The notes: generated by a model from the letters alone, not told the origin. Positions 26,809 through 35,537 are shown, numbered from the stretch's first letter. The stretch is 64,000 nt of DNA from an uncultured Acidobacteriota bacterium (GCA_902826685.1 CADEFT010000024.1:58789-122788); one strand, 5' to 3'. Numbers and translations: made by a program.

Positions 26809-28197
26809 TCAGTTGGCTTCAATGGTAATGATGGCGCTCGAAGAAATCAGGTCCAGCTCAAGGCCCGTGCCTTCGCCCTCTTCCGCCTCATAGGGTTCGA
26901 TGGCTTTGCGGGTGCCGTCCGGAAGTTCAATCCACGCCTTCTTGTATCGCCCCAGCACGTGCGCGGCGACATTCTCCACCGGATAGCCGGAGTAATTCAC
27001 CAGGTGCAGCACGGCGCGTTTGCCATCGGGCGAAGATTGCAGGTAGGAAAGCATGCTCGACACGTTGAACAGCCGCACTCCCATGTTGCGGCGATTGATC
27101 ATGGTGTTGGTTTCTTTCCAGATCCGGTCGAGCTTCTCGACGTCGGCTTCATCGACGGTAAGCCGGTTCTTGCTGGCCGCCGGCATTCTCCATCCCGGCG
27201 GGCCGTTGAGGACCGTGCCGCCGGCGCGTTGAAAGGCTCTGAGCGTTTCCTTCTGCGCGGCGCTGAGGCCTTCCGGATCGAGATTCACGGCCATGGTTGC
27301 CTTGCCGAGAGCGCTTTGGCTCAGCAGTGTCACCGGCACGGGCCGGACGGGCGTGTGCTTGACGCCGATCATGTCGAGCACGCTGCCCGACAGCAGGGCG
27401 CCCGAAGCGGCATCCTGCAGAACGGCGAGTTGCGCATAGGGCGGCCAGGATCGCGAACCGGAATGGTTCTCATAGAAGGCGGCGTGCGCGAGGATCTTCT
27501 TCCAATCGGCGGCGGCCGCGGCTTCGCCGGCGAATAGGCGCTTGGCGAACGGCGGGTCGAGCGCGATCACCCAGCGCGCGCCGGTCATGGCGGCATCGCC
27601 GATGGCTTGCAGGTAGCGGTCCGCGGGAATGGCCTGGCCTTCAGGCGGAGTGTGCGCAATCCAGAACGGGCCCGCATGGAGGGCGCGCGCGAACCGGAGA
27701 AAGCCGCTATTGGTTTCGATCCACGGGCCGCCACTCGGCGCGGCGTGCGATTTGTCGTTCTCATCCACAGGGCGGATGCCCGCCCAGAGTCCCTGGTTGG
27801 TGCCGAGAATCGCGCCGGGGCGCCCAAAGCGGATGCCGGTGCGGGAAGGGAGTTCAATCAGCGGCAAGTCCAAAGCTCCGGCGGTCTGGCGCGCGGCTTC
27901 GGCTTCCGGGGCGGGGAAATCGCCTTCCAGTACCGCCGCGGCGAGGTGCCGCTCCTTGGCGGTGCGCAGAGATTCGGCGGTATCGCCTCCGGGGCGCAGG
28001 ATGCCAAGGATCGAAATGCGCATGGCCGCGGCTTTCGCCACAAACGGCGCCGACCAGTTGGGTTTCTCGAGCAACAGGCAGTTGATTTTGGAGCCGGTGA
28101 GGTGAGTCAACGTGGCCGGGTCGCCGGATGGCCAGCGCGCGGGAATCCAGTCTGCCGCCTGGGAAAGGGAGGCCAGTAGCAGGATCGCGGCGGGCAT
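26809..28197 (-). CDS. Secreted protein of unknown function (glycosidase-like architecture)
   Basis: 462 residues from the ATG at 28197 (MPAAILLLASLSQA is a signal peptide; the frame extends 15 codons further up). The N-terminal 250 residues read like an alpha/beta barrel (ISILGILRPGGDT, HLAAAVLEGDFPAPEAE, GARWVIALDPP). A middle part resembles the GATase-like trimerisation domain of beta-galactosidases (MAVNLDPEGLSAAQKETLRA then GGTVLNGPPG). The end is beta-rich (RAVLHLVNYSGYPVENVAAH). No catalytic acid pair can be assigned with certainty. It lies 18 bases upstream of the DUF1549 operon and may be co-transcribed with it. Confidence 0.65.
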   Translation of the reverse strand: MPAAILLLASLSQAADWIPARWPSGDPATLTHLTGSKINCLLLEKPNWSAPFVAKAAAMRISILGILRPGGDTAESLRTAKERHLAAAVLEGDFPAPEAEAARQTAGALDLPLIELPSRTGIRFGRPGAILGTNQGLWAGIRPVDENDKSHAAPSGGPWIETNSGFLRFARALHAGPFWIAHTPPEGQAIPADRYLQAIGDAAMTGARWVIALDPPFAKRLFAGEAAAAADWKKILAHAAFYENHSGSRSWPPYAQLAVLQDAASGALLSGSVLDMIGVKHTPVRPVPVTLLSQSALGKATMAVNLDPEGLSAAQKETLRAFQRAGGTVLNGPPGWRMPAASKNRLTVDEADVEKLDRIWKETNTMINRRNMGVRLFNVSSMLSYLQSSPDGKRAVLHLVNYSGYPVENVAAHVLGRYKKAWIELPDGTRKAIEPYEAEEGEGTGLELDLISSSAIITIEAN

Positions 28198-28235
28198 GTT
28201 CCGATCATGGCATGAGTTGCTAGACTTCGGGCAAC

Positions 28236-29447
28236 ATGACATTCGCCTCCACGATGCTGGCTCTCGCGCTGGCCGATTGCGATGACATCGTGGCGGCGCG
28301 TTCGGGCGATCTATACCTGGCGTGCCATTCGCCGTCCGATAAGTTCACGGTACCCGTGAATGGCCGCAAGAGCGACGACGAGATGGATGGCTATGTCATC
28401 CGGCTCAAGCGGGACTCGCATGAAATCGTGTACGTGACGCGCATGGGCGGCGGCGCCTACGATTCGGCGTCACGCGTGGCGATCGACGAGGAAGGCAACG
28501 CCTGGGTAGCGGGTTTTACCAAGTCGGCCGATTTTCCGGTGACGGCGGATGCCTGGCAAAAGGCCTACGGCGGCGAGGGAGACGCGTTCCTGATGAAGCT
28601 TTCCCCAACCGGCCAGGTGCTGTTTTCGACTTTCGCGGGTGGGCCGAAGTCCGACTTCGGAAACGCGATTGTGCTGGTGGACGGCCAACCGGTGATGGGC
28701 GGTACCACCAACGGCGATGGCTTCGTGCAAAGCGGACCGTCGCGGCGTGTGACGTTCGGCGGATCGGGAGAAGAGAAACTGACCGGGCTCGCGCATCACA
28801 AGGGGCGGCTGTATGCGACGGGCTACACGAAGTCCCGCGACTGGAAGACGCTGCGCGGCCCAAGCGATGCGTTCGTTGTCGAGATGAATGCTCAAACGCT
28901 GGCGGTGGAGAAGGCAGGGTACTTCGGCGGCAGCGGCGACGATTCGGCCTGGGGTATCGCGGTGGACAAGCGTGGCCGTGTGTTCCTGGCGGGGCAAACC
29001 AACTCCACCGATCTTCCCGGCGCCGGGCGCGGGTATCAGAGTACGAATCGCGGCGGAGCCGATGCGTTTGTGGCGCGCATGGGCGGCCCGGCGACCTACT
29101 TTGGCGGTTCCCAGAAAGACGAGGCCGGATACGATGGCGGCAACATCGCAATCGACCCGGACGGCGGCGTCTGGATCGCGGGGATGACTCACTCCAGCGA
29201 TCTGCCGGCCCGGGGCTCTTATGGCGGTGGCGATGGCGACGGGTTCATCGTCAAGTTCACGCCGGCGCTGAACAAGGTGCGCTTTGCGTCGTATGTGGGC
29301 GGCCCGGGGAGAGAACTCGGAGAAGGGATCGCGGTAATTGCCGGCGGTGCGGCGATGACGATGGTTCAATTCGGCAGCAGCGAAGGGATCTCCGTTGGTC
29401 CTTTTCGCGCGCGGTCGGCGATTTTGTTCTGGCGCCGCTCACGGTAG
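28236..29447 (+). CDS. SBBP-repeat (beta-propeller) protein
   Basis: 403 residues with a short leader (MTFASTMLALALA). At least five SBBP-type repeats are visible, with the pattern GNAWVAGFTKSADFP ... GDAFLMKLSPTGQVLFSTF, RVFLAGQTNSTDLP ... ADAFVARMGG, and GVWIAGMTHSSDLP ... DGFIVKF. Such proteins form surface or secreted beta-propellers of unknown role. The last repeat starts (GPGRELGEGIAVI) but gives way to a divergent tail ending FWRRSR. That tail overlaps the 3' end of the convergent CFAS gene by 82 bases, so the C-terminus may be truncated. Confidence 0.85.
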   Translation: MTFASTMLALALADCDDIVAARSGDLYLACHSPSDKFTVPVNGRKSDDEMDGYVIRLKRDSHEIVYVTRMGGGAYDSASRVAIDEEGNAWVAGFTKSADFPVTADAWQKAYGGEGDAFLMKLSPTGQVLFSTFAGGPKSDFGNAIVLVDGQPVMGGTTNGDGFVQSGPSRRVTFGGSGEEKLTGLAHHKGRLYATGYTKSRDWKTLRGPSDAFVVEMNAQTLAVEKAGYFGGSGDDSAWGIAVDKRGRVFLAGQTNSTDLPGAGRGYQSTNRGGADAFVARMGGPATYFGGSQKDEAGYDGGNIAIDPDGGVWIAGMTHSSDLPARGSYGGGDGDGFIVKFTPALNKVRFASYVGGPGRELGEGIAVIAGGAAMTMVQFGSSEGISVGPFRARSAILFWRRSR

Positions 29448-30631
29448 CCGGTCTTGACCAGCATCAGTTGGACATCGCTAATGCGGCGCTCCCGAAACGC
29501 GGCTTCACAGTAGGCGAAGTAGTAGTCCCACATGCGGTAAAAGCGCTCGTCGAAACCGAGCGTGCGAATTTCAAGCTTCGACTGGTGGAACCGGGCGCGC
29601 CACTCCGCCAGTGTGCAGGCGTAGTCGATTCCGATATCTTCGAGGTCATACAGGCCAAGACGCGTGGACCGCACCAGCGACTTCTGAATCTCCAGGAGTG
29701 AGGCCAACTGCGCGCCAGGGAAGATGCGGCGTTGGATCCAGTCGCTTTGCCTGCGGTAGGCGTCGAAGCGGTGCTCGTTCATGGTGATTGCCTGCATCAC
29801 CATCGCCCCGTCGGGCGCGAGCAGGCGGTCGCACGCCGAAAAGAACGCGTCATAGTATTCGAGACCCACGGCTTCAAACATCTCGATGCTGACCAGCTTG
29901 TTGAACGTGCCGCGAAGATTGCGGTAATCCTCCATCAGCAGGGTGATGCGCCGCCCGGCTTCCCCGGCGCTCGCGAACGACTGCCGCGCCTGGCCGTGCT
30001 GTTCACGGCTGATGGTTGTCGTGGTCACGCGGCACCCATAATGGCGCGAGGCATGCAACGCGAACGCTCCCCAGCCCGTTCCGATTTCGAGCACATGATC
30101 CGATGGTTGTAACTGCAATTTCCGGCAGATCCGGTCCAGCTTCTCCACTTGAGCCTCTTCGAGCGAATCGGTTTCGCGGCGGTAGACGGCGCTCGAGTAG
30201 ACCATCTGGCGATCGAGGAAAAGCCGGAAGAAGTCGTTGCTCAAATCGTAGTGCGCCTCAATGTTGCGGCGGCTGCCGGCGATGGTGTTGCGTTTCATCC
30301 AATGGCGCAGCCGGTGGAACAGGCGGCTCGCTATGGTGAACGGCGCATTGGCGCTCTCCAGTTGATCCACGTTGCGGGCCATCAGGCGCACGACGGCCAC
30401 CAGGCCGGGCGACGACCAATCGCCATCCACGTAGGCGTCGCCGGCGGCGTCGTCACCGCCGAGGATTACCCGCGCGAAGAAGCGCTCGTGGTGAACGACG
30501 ATGGTCGCCCTCGCGCCGGAGTCCGCTTCGCCGAACAGGTAGGTTCGCTCCGGACACACAAGTTCCAGCGTGCCGTGGCGGAGCTTCTCGAGCATCCGGA
30601 ATATCGCTCTGCGAGCCATCGTTGTAGTCAT
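29366..30631 (-). CDS. Cyclopropane-fatty-acyl-phospholipid synthase-like methyltransferase (CFAS subfamily 1)
   Basis: 421 residues from ATG 30631, which overlaps the DUF1365 stop as ATGA. CFAS enzymes transfer methyl from SAM to the double bond of membrane acyl chains. The N-terminal lipid-binding domain (about 1-115) precedes NIEAHYDLSNDFFRLFLD. The SAM site is HVLEIGTGWGAFALHAS. The methylation pocket is altered: the Cys of YSC in E. coli Cfa is Ser147 here (VYSSAVY). The conserved MFEHVG is MFEAVG, and HTIG is QAIT. This is a recognised subfamily found beside DUF1365 and FAD oxidoreductases. The 3' end overlaps the SBBP gene by 82 bases. Confidence 0.88.
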   Translation of the reverse strand: MTTTMARRAIFRMLEKLRHGTLELVCPERTYLFGEADSGARATIVVHHERFFARVILGGDDAAGDAYVDGDWSSPGLVAVVRLMARNVDQLESANAPFTIASRLFHRLRHWMKRNTIAGSRRNIEAHYDLSNDFFRLFLDRQMVYSSAVYRRETDSLEEAQVEKLDRICRKLQLQPSDHVLEIGTGWGAFALHASRHYGCRVTTTTISREQHGQARQSFASAGEAGRRITLLMEDYRNLRGTFNKLVSIEMFEAVGLEYYDAFFSACDRLLAPDGAMVMQAITMNEHRFDAYRRQSDWIQRRIFPGAQLASLLEIQKSLVRSTRLGLYDLEDIGIDYACTLAEWRARFHQSKLEIRTLGFDERFYRMWDYYFAYCEAAFRERRISDVQLMLVKTGYRERRQNKIADRARKGPTEIPSLLPN

Positions 30632-31392
30632 GATTTGCGATCCAGCCGCGCCGGGTGAGTGAATACGGGAACGCCCTTGGCGAACAGGCGAAGCGCTTCC
30701 CAGTGAATGGCGCCGATAACTTTCGCCGTCATCCACGGATGCCGGAGCAAGGCGCCTGGCAGAGCGGTCCACGGCCGATGTTGGAGAGTGAGAGTCGCAT
30801 CGAAGAGGCGAGCCGTAGTGTTCCGGCCTATCGTGTTCATGTGGACGGCCAAGGTTTGAGAGGGCCGCGTCAGGATGAATTCGTAATCGAGGTCCATGCC
30901 CAGGAAGGGAGAGACATGCATGGCCTTGGGAGCGCGATAGCGTAGACCGTTTGCCGGCTCCTGCCGGTTGGCCGCCGATAGCCAGTAGTTACACGACTCG
31001 CCGAAGGTGTTGTTGACCTCCGCCAGTACGGTATGCAGATCGCCGCGGCCGTCGTAGCAGAAAAACAGCGAGATGGGATTGAAGCAATAACCCAGGTATC
31101 GCAAGTTTGTCAGCAGGAAGATCGGACCTTCAGGAAGGTTCACGCCATGGGCCTGAGCGTCCCTTTGAAGCCGGTCGCGGAGTGCCAGCACCGGATCGCC
31201 GAAGTGATCCCGGTCATAGTAGCTGGCCCAATTGAACCGGTTGTAACCGGTCCAGCGCGATTTCTCCATTTGGGCGGGGATGCGATCCACGTCGAGCCAC
31301 GCCAGAAACAGCCGGTAGGTAAACTCGTGCCGTCGCGGCTCAAAGCGCCGGTGCCGCAGCGTTCCTGTGTAAATGCCGCTTTCCGGAATCAT
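30628..31392 (-). CDS. DUF1365 protein
   Basis: 254 residues from ATG 31392, which overlaps the oxidoreductase stop as ATGA. Family signature: IYTGTLRHRRFEPRRHEFTY, then NLRYLGYCFNPISLFFCYD and AEVNNTFGESCNYWL. DUF1365 (COG3496) is nearly always encoded between a COG2907 FAD oxidoreductase and a CFAS-like gene, as here. The three probably modify the same acyl chain. The reaction is not established. No signal peptide. Confidence 0.9.
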   Translation of the reverse strand: MIPESGIYTGTLRHRRFEPRRHEFTYRLFLAWLDVDRIPAQMEKSRWTGYNRFNWASYYDRDHFGDPVLALRDRLQRDAQAHGVNLPEGPIFLLTNLRYLGYCFNPISLFFCYDGRGDLHTVLAEVNNTFGESCNYWLSAANRQEPANGLRYRAPKAMHVSPFLGMDLDYEFILTRPSQTLAVHMNTIGRNTTARLFDATLTLQHRPWTALPGALLRHPWMTAKVIGAIHWEALRLFAKGVPVFTHPARLDRKS

Positions 31393-32636
31393 TGCCCGCC
31401 GGCCCCCAAAGCCCCGGCCACGCGCAGACCGCTTCTCACTCCATCCTCGTGGAAGCCATAGAACCAGTACGCTCCGCAAAAATGCGTATGATGCTTACCG
31501 CTGATCTCCTGCCATTGTTGCTGGGCGCGGATGGCCGCCCGGTTGAACAGTGGATGTTCGTAGGCGATCCGGCGCAGGGCGTGCGCGGGATTCACCGCGC
31601 CGTTGGCGTTCAGCGACACGCAGTAGTCCTCGGGAGTTCCCAGCGACTGCAGACGGTTCATGTGATAGGTGACGGTGACCCGGCCTGAGTCCCCCAGCAG
31701 ATAATTCCACGACGCCCGCGCGGCGGAACGCTTCGGGAGTAGAGCGGCATCGGTATGCAGGCACGCCTCGTTGCGCGTGGTGGTGAAGCTGCCCAGGATT
31801 TTGCGTTCCGCTTCCGTTGGCTCGGCCAGCAGTGGCAGCACCTGATCGCCATGACAGGCGAAGACGACCTCATCGAAGGTGGCATTGGCAAGGCCGTGAA
31901 ATGAAATGGTCACGCCATGTTCGGAGCGTGCGACCGACCGGATCTCGACGCCCGATGCAATCCGCTCACGGAACGGAGCGGTCAGGGGCGCGAGGTACGC
32001 CTGGCTTCCCCCGCGAATCGTCTTCCACTTCGGATGCGTGTGGATCCCCAGCATCCCATGGTTCTGCATGAAGCGAACGAGCGTCGCCATGGGAAACGCC
32101 GGCATTGCATCGGGGGCCATCGACCACACGGCGCCGGCCATTGGAATCAAATAGCGATCGGCGAACACGGCCGAATAGGCGCCGGCGTCGAGAAACGAAC
32201 CCAACGTCATGCCCTCCGCATCCGGATGGGCGAGCATCTTCGGAGCCTCGCGATTGAATCGCAGAATGTCGCGAAAGAGCCGGTAGTGCGCCGGCGAGAT
32301 CAGGTTCCGCTTGCGGGCGAAAAATCCGCTCAGACCCCGGCTTGAGTATTCAAAGGCACCGCCCGGTTCGGTCACCGCAAAGGACATGTCGCTTGGCTGC
32401 GTCTGAACTCCCAATTCGGCCATGAGCCGGCAGAACCGTGGATACGTCCGGTCGTTGTGGACGATGAACCCAGTGTCTACGGGAATCTTGCCACGGCTTG
32501 AGTCGACCATCGCCGTGTGGGTATGGCCACCCAGGCGATTGTCGCGTTCATAGACATGGACCTCGTACTTGCGGCTGAGGTAGTAAGCGGCGGTTAGTCC
32601 GGAGATGCCGGAGCCAATGACGGCGATGCGCTTCAC
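31389..32636 (-). CDS. FAD-dependent amine-oxidase-fold oxidoreductase (COG2907-like)
   Basis: 415 residues. The N-terminal dinucleotide fold is AVIGSGISGLTAAYYLSRKY with Glu at the end of strand 2 (VHVYERDNRLGGHTHT). Later family segments are DTGFIVHNDRTYPRFCRLM, MAGAVWSMAPDAMPAFPMAT and HFCGAYWFYGFHEDGVRSGL, the C-terminal FAD-binding stretch. Homologues sit in CFAS/DUF1365 clusters in several proteobacteria and are thought to desaturate or oxidise modified fatty acyl chains. The start overlaps the desaturase stop by ATGA. Substrate inferred only from context. Confidence 0.9.
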   Translation of the reverse strand: MKRIAVIGSGISGLTAAYYLSRKYEVHVYERDNRLGGHTHTAMVDSSRGKIPVDTGFIVHNDRTYPRFCRLMAELGVQTQPSDMSFAVTEPGGAFEYSSRGLSGFFARKRNLISPAHYRLFRDILRFNREAPKMLAHPDAEGMTLGSFLDAGAYSAVFADRYLIPMAGAVWSMAPDAMPAFPMATLVRFMQNHGMLGIHTHPKWKTIRGGSQAYLAPLTAPFRERIASGVEIRSVARSEHGVTISFHGLANATFDEVVFACHGDQVLPLLAEPTEAERKILGSFTTTRNEACLHTDAALLPKRSAARASWNYLLGDSGRVTVTYHMNRLQSLGTPEDYCVSLNANGAVNPAHALRRIAYEHPLFNRAAIRAQQQWQEISGKHHTHFCGAYWFYGFHEDGVRSGLRVAGALGAGGQ

Positions 32637-33442
32637 GACGGCAGCCCCGCGATTGACCGGAACGGCCGCAGGTCCCGTACGATGCCAAACCAGCTAAGAG
32701 CTTTGAGAACGAGGTAGGTGACATCCAGTTCCCACCAGCGGAATCCCTGGCGGCAGCTTCCAGGCGAATAGTGGTGATTGTTGTGCCAACCCTCGCCCAG
32801 TGTGATCAGAGCCAGCCACCAGTTGTTGCGGCTTTCATCGCGGGTTTCAAAGCGCCGTGTGCCCCACAGATGCGCCATGGAATTGATGGCGAAGGTGCAG
32901 TGATAGAGGGCAACGGTGGAAACCACGTAGCCCCAAACGAATCCAGACCATCCGCCGAGCAGTGCCACCGCGCCTCCGAACAGCACCGTCGGCACCCAGT
33001 GATGCCGGTTCAACCACGCCAGTTCCGGATATCGCGCAAACTCGGAAACCGCGCGCGGGTCGTAATGGTCGAAGTCGTTGGAAAGCACCCAGCCAACATG
33101 CGCCCATAGAAACCCGTGGCGGGAGGGCGAGTGCACATCGCCTTCCCGATCCGACTCGCGGTGATGCACGCGGTGATGGGCGGCCCACCACAGCGCCCCT
33201 TTTTGCGCCGAGGTCTGGGCCAGAAACGCCATGGCGAACTGCGCGGCCCGGTCCAGTTTGTAGCTGCGATGCCCGAAGTAGCGGTGATAGCCCGCCGTGA
33301 CGCCGAACATACGGATCAGATAAGTAGCGCCAAGCCACGCGAGCGCACTGGCCGATGGGGGAATCCACCACGCAGCGGCGACTCCCGCGTGCAGTAGCAG
33401 GAAGAAGCCAACGGCTCCGAATCGATATCGGGGTTGTTGCAG
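32633..33442 (-). CDS. Acyl-CoA/acyl-lipid delta-9-type fatty acid desaturase
   Basis: Membrane di-iron desaturase. The three histidine boxes are HRYFGH, HRVHH and HNNHH, with further family text (AQTSAQKGALWWAAHHRVHH). The first Met in frame (33310) lies too late. The frame upstream encodes FFLLLHAGVAAAWW and SALAWLGATYLIR, the normal first membrane segments, and is open to a stop at 33458-33460. No ATG, GTG or TTG occurs there. I place the start at CTG 33442, six bases after GGGAG (33449-33453), giving 269 residues. A one-base frameshift from the ATG at 33461 is the alternative. It heads the leftward lipid operon. Confidence 0.85.
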   Translation of the reverse strand: MQQPRYRFGAVGFFLLLHAGVAAAWWIPPSASALAWLGATYLIRMFGVTAGYHRYFGHRSYKLDRAAQFAMAFLAQTSAQKGALWWAAHHRVHHRESDREGDVHSPSRHGFLWAHVGWVLSNDFDHYDPRAVSEFARYPELAWLNRHHWVPTVLFGGAVALLGGWSGFVWGYVVSTVALYHCTFAINSMAHLWGTRRFETRDESRNNWWLALITLGEGWHNNHHYSPGSCRQGFRWWELDVTYLVLKALSWFGIVRDLRPFRSIAGLPS

Positions 33443-33459
33443 ATGACGCTCCCACCATC

Positions 33460-33539
33460 ATTGAACCAACGGGCCGCCCTAGTTGTCAAGCATTTGTCCA
33501 TGACAAACGATTGACATTCGGTGAGGCTTCTTCTATGCT
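33460..33539. promoter_or_regulatory. Divergent promoter/operator region of the lipid island
   Basis: For the regulator (plus strand), TTGACA at 33511-33516 and TATGCT at 33534-33539 are spaced by 17 bases and lie just before a GTG start at 33548. For the desaturase (minus strand), TTGACA at 33484-33489 and TTCAAT at 33460-33465 are 18 bases apart. Between them is a perfect inverted repeat, TTTGTC (33493-33498), CAT, GACAAA (33502-33507). TTGTC occurs at 33483 and 33494, an 11-base step, which is the half-site spacing known for CarH operators. It is a likely binding site for the adjacent MerR-family protein. Confidence 0.6.
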
Positions 33540-33547
33540 TCGGAAAG

Positions 33548-34432
33548 GTGCCCGACTATCCGATTCGCGCGGTTGCCAAAATCACCGGCCTGAGCCTGGA
33601 TACGCTACGGGCGTGGGAGCGGCGGTATAAGGCGGTGGTACCCGAGCGTTCGCATCGCGGACGCCTGTACGGGACGGCGCACGTCGAGCGGCTGCTTCTT
33701 CTAAACGGGCTGGTTCAGAAGGGCCACGCCATTGGCGGCATCGCGTCGCTCAGCGATGAAGATCTTCAAGGGTTACTGAACGAGCCGGCTGCTGTTGCTG
33801 CTCCACAGGAAGACATCCTCGCGCCGATTCTCTCCGCCGTGGAGCGATTCGATGCGGCGGGAGCTGGCGCCGAAGTGGGCCGTCTGGCGGCCATGCTCAC
33901 GCCTCGCGATCTGGTCTACCGGGTGATGGTTCCACTCATGTACGAGGTAGGGGTCCGCTGGCACGGCGGCACTTTGGCCATCGCGCAGGAACACATGGTT
34001 TCGCAGATGCTGCGCGACGTGCTGGGGAGCCTGATTCGTCTGTTCCGCCCCACGCGGCCCGCGATCCGGATGGTTTTCGCCACGCCCGCCGGGGAGTCGC
34101 ACGAGTTCGGGATTCAGGCGGCCGCGATGCTCGCGTCGATGGCAGGCATTGAGCCGGTGTACCTTGGCGCGAACTTGCCAGGCAAGGAAATCGCGGACAC
34201 CGCGCGGAAGACCGCCGCTCAGGTGGTCGTGCTGGGCATCACGCTTCCTTCGATGGCGGTCCACGCGGAGGTGAGCGCGATCGCGGCTTCCATGCCGAAG
34301 GCGGCGGCGCTATGGCTGGGAGGAGCGGGCAGCCAGGGTCTCGAGCTTTCGGGCATTGGACGGCCGGTGATGCGGCTGGAGAATCTGCCAGCCTTTGAAG
34401 CGCAATGCCAGCGGCAGGGGGCATGCTTATGA
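33548..34432 (+). CDS. CarH/LitR-like MerR-family regulator with cobalamin-binding domain
   Basis: 294 residues from GTG 33548. A longer frame to 33521 would put its start inside the promoter. The MerR winged helix is at 1-70 (IRAVAKITGLSLDTLRAWERRY). A helical bundle follows with Trp138, Glu148 and His149 (VRWHGGTLAIAQEH), matching the W-x9-EH signature over adenosylcobalamin in CarH. The Rossmann B12 domain carries the lower-ligand His185 in GESHEFG, the E-x-H-x-x-G form typical of CarH/LitR, and YLGANLP. Known homologues repress in the dark and release DNA in light. By analogy it should control both flanking lipid operons. No CarH cofactor binding has been tested here. Confidence 0.87.
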   Translation: MPDYPIRAVAKITGLSLDTLRAWERRYKAVVPERSHRGRLYGTAHVERLLLLNGLVQKGHAIGGIASLSDEDLQGLLNEPAAVAAPQEDILAPILSAVERFDAAGAGAEVGRLAAMLTPRDLVYRVMVPLMYEVGVRWHGGTLAIAQEHMVSQMLRDVLGSLIRLFRPTRPAIRMVFATPAGESHEFGIQAAAMLASMAGIEPVYLGANLPGKEIADTARKTAAQVVVLGITLPSMAVHAEVSAIAASMPKAAALWLGGAGSQGLELSGIGRPVMRLENLPAFEAQCQRQGACL

Positions 34433-34761
34433 AAACCGCGCTCAAGTTCCTGTTTGGCGGCATCTTCGTGTGGATGACGGTCCTCACGATCCGCACGAGT
34501 CTAGCGATCAGCCTGTGGGATGCGTGGGATTCCTACGCGGCCAATCCATGGGCGGTGGCGACGCTCTATGATGCGTACTTCGGATTTCTCACGTTCTGGG
34601 TGTGGGTGGCGTTCAAGGAAACGCGCCTGTGGACGCGAATCGTTTGGCTGGTGCTGATTGCCGCGCTGGGCAACATCGCCACATCGCTTTACGTGCTCAT
34701 TCAACTGTTTCGCCTGAAACCGCACGAACCGGCCGAGGCGCTGCTCAGGCGGCCGGCATGA
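34429..34761 (+). CDS. DUF1475-like small membrane protein
   Basis: 110 residues from ATG 34429 (overlaps the regulator stop as ATGA). Three hydrophobic helices (LKFLFGGIFVWMTVLTIRTS, YDAYFGFLTFWVWVAFKE, IVWLVLIAALGNIATSLYVL) with conserved acidic and aromatic residues between them match DUF1475, a family seen in similar lipid clusters and in plants. Function unknown. It is translationally coupled on both sides within the rightward operon, so it probably contributes to the same membrane-lipid process. Confidence 0.72.
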   Translation: MKTALKFLFGGIFVWMTVLTIRTSLAISLWDAWDSYAANPWAVATLYDAYFGFLTFWVWVAFKETRLWTRIVWLVLIAALGNIATSLYVLIQLFRLKPHEPAEALLRRPA

Positions 34762-35537
34762 CAGAGTTGCTGATGGTGGGCGCGGCGAGCGTGGCCGCTC
34801 TAATGCTGGCGCTCTGGCTGATTCATCTTCGCACCGGGAACGCGGCGATCGTCGATGCCGGCTGGGCTGGCGGCCTCGCTATGCTTGGCGTCCTCTACGC
34901 GACTTTCGGGGGCGGATACTGGCTTCGGTCTGCCTTGTTGGGAACCATGGCGGGCCTCTGGGGCTGGCGTCTGGCCATCTACCTTCTATTCACGCGAATC
35001 ATCGGACACCCGGAGGAAGGCCGCTATCAGGAGCTGCGCCGCCAATGGAAAACCAACATCACGTTCAAGTTCCTCTTGTTTTTCGAGTTTCAGGCACTGT
35101 TGTGTGTCGTACTTTCGGTGGCGTTTCTGCCGGCCGCGCTCAATTCCCATCCCACGATGTCCGCCCTCGAGTGGGCCGCCGTCGCGCTGTGGGCGATCGC
35201 CATGACGGGGGAGGCGGTGGCGGATGCCCAATTGAATGCCTTCAAAGCCAACCCCTTGAATAAAGGACGTACCTGCCAGGTGGGTCTGTGGCGCTATTCG
35301 CGGCATCCCAACTATTTCTTCGAATGGCTGATCTGGGTGGCGTTCGCGATGTTTTCGGCGTCCTCACCAGGCGGACTTTGGGGTATCGTCTCGCCCGTTC
35401 TGATGTTGTATTTCGTCCTGCGCGTAACCGGCATTCCCGCCACCGAAGCGCAGGCCATCCGCACGCGAGGCGACGAATACCGCCGCTACCAGCAAACCAC
35501 CAGCGCCTTCGTGCCGTGGTTTCCGAGGAGCGCTTGA
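34758..35537 (+). CDS. DUF1295 membrane protein (steroid 5-alpha-reductase-like)
   Basis: 259 residues from ATG 34758 (ATGA overlap with DUF1475). About six membrane helices. The family signature is at the C-terminus: GLWRYSRHPNYFFEWLIWVA, then SPVLMLYFVLRVTGIPATEA and RGDEYRRYQQTTSAFVPWFP. DUF1295 (COG3752) is related to isoprenylcysteine methyltransferases and steroid reductases and repeatedly co-occurs with CFAS-like genes. It may reduce or methylate a lipid intermediate. It ends in TGATG with the next gene. Confidence 0.9.
   Translation: MTELLMVGAASVAALMLALWLIHLRTGNAAIVDAGWAGGLAMLGVLYATFGGGYWLRSALLGTMAGLWGWRLAIYLLFTRIIGHPEEGRYQELRRQWKTNITFKFLLFFEFQALLCVVLSVAFLPAALNSHPTMSALEWAAVALWAIAMTGEAVADAQLNAFKANPLNKGRTCQVGLWRYSRHPNYFFEWLIWVAFAMFSASSPGGLWGIVSPVLMLYFVLRVTGIPATEAQAIRTRGDEYRRYQQTTSAFVPWFPRSA

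Noticed and set aside
30632..30772. N-terminal extension of the CFAS gene at 29366
   Set aside because: The frame runs into DUF1365 with non-conserved sequence; the ATG at 30631 with its ATGA coupling is preferred.
34602..34757. N-terminal extension of the DUF1295 gene
   Set aside because: The upstream frame overlaps DUF1475 and has no conserved sequence; the ATG at 34758 with its ATGA overlap is the better start.
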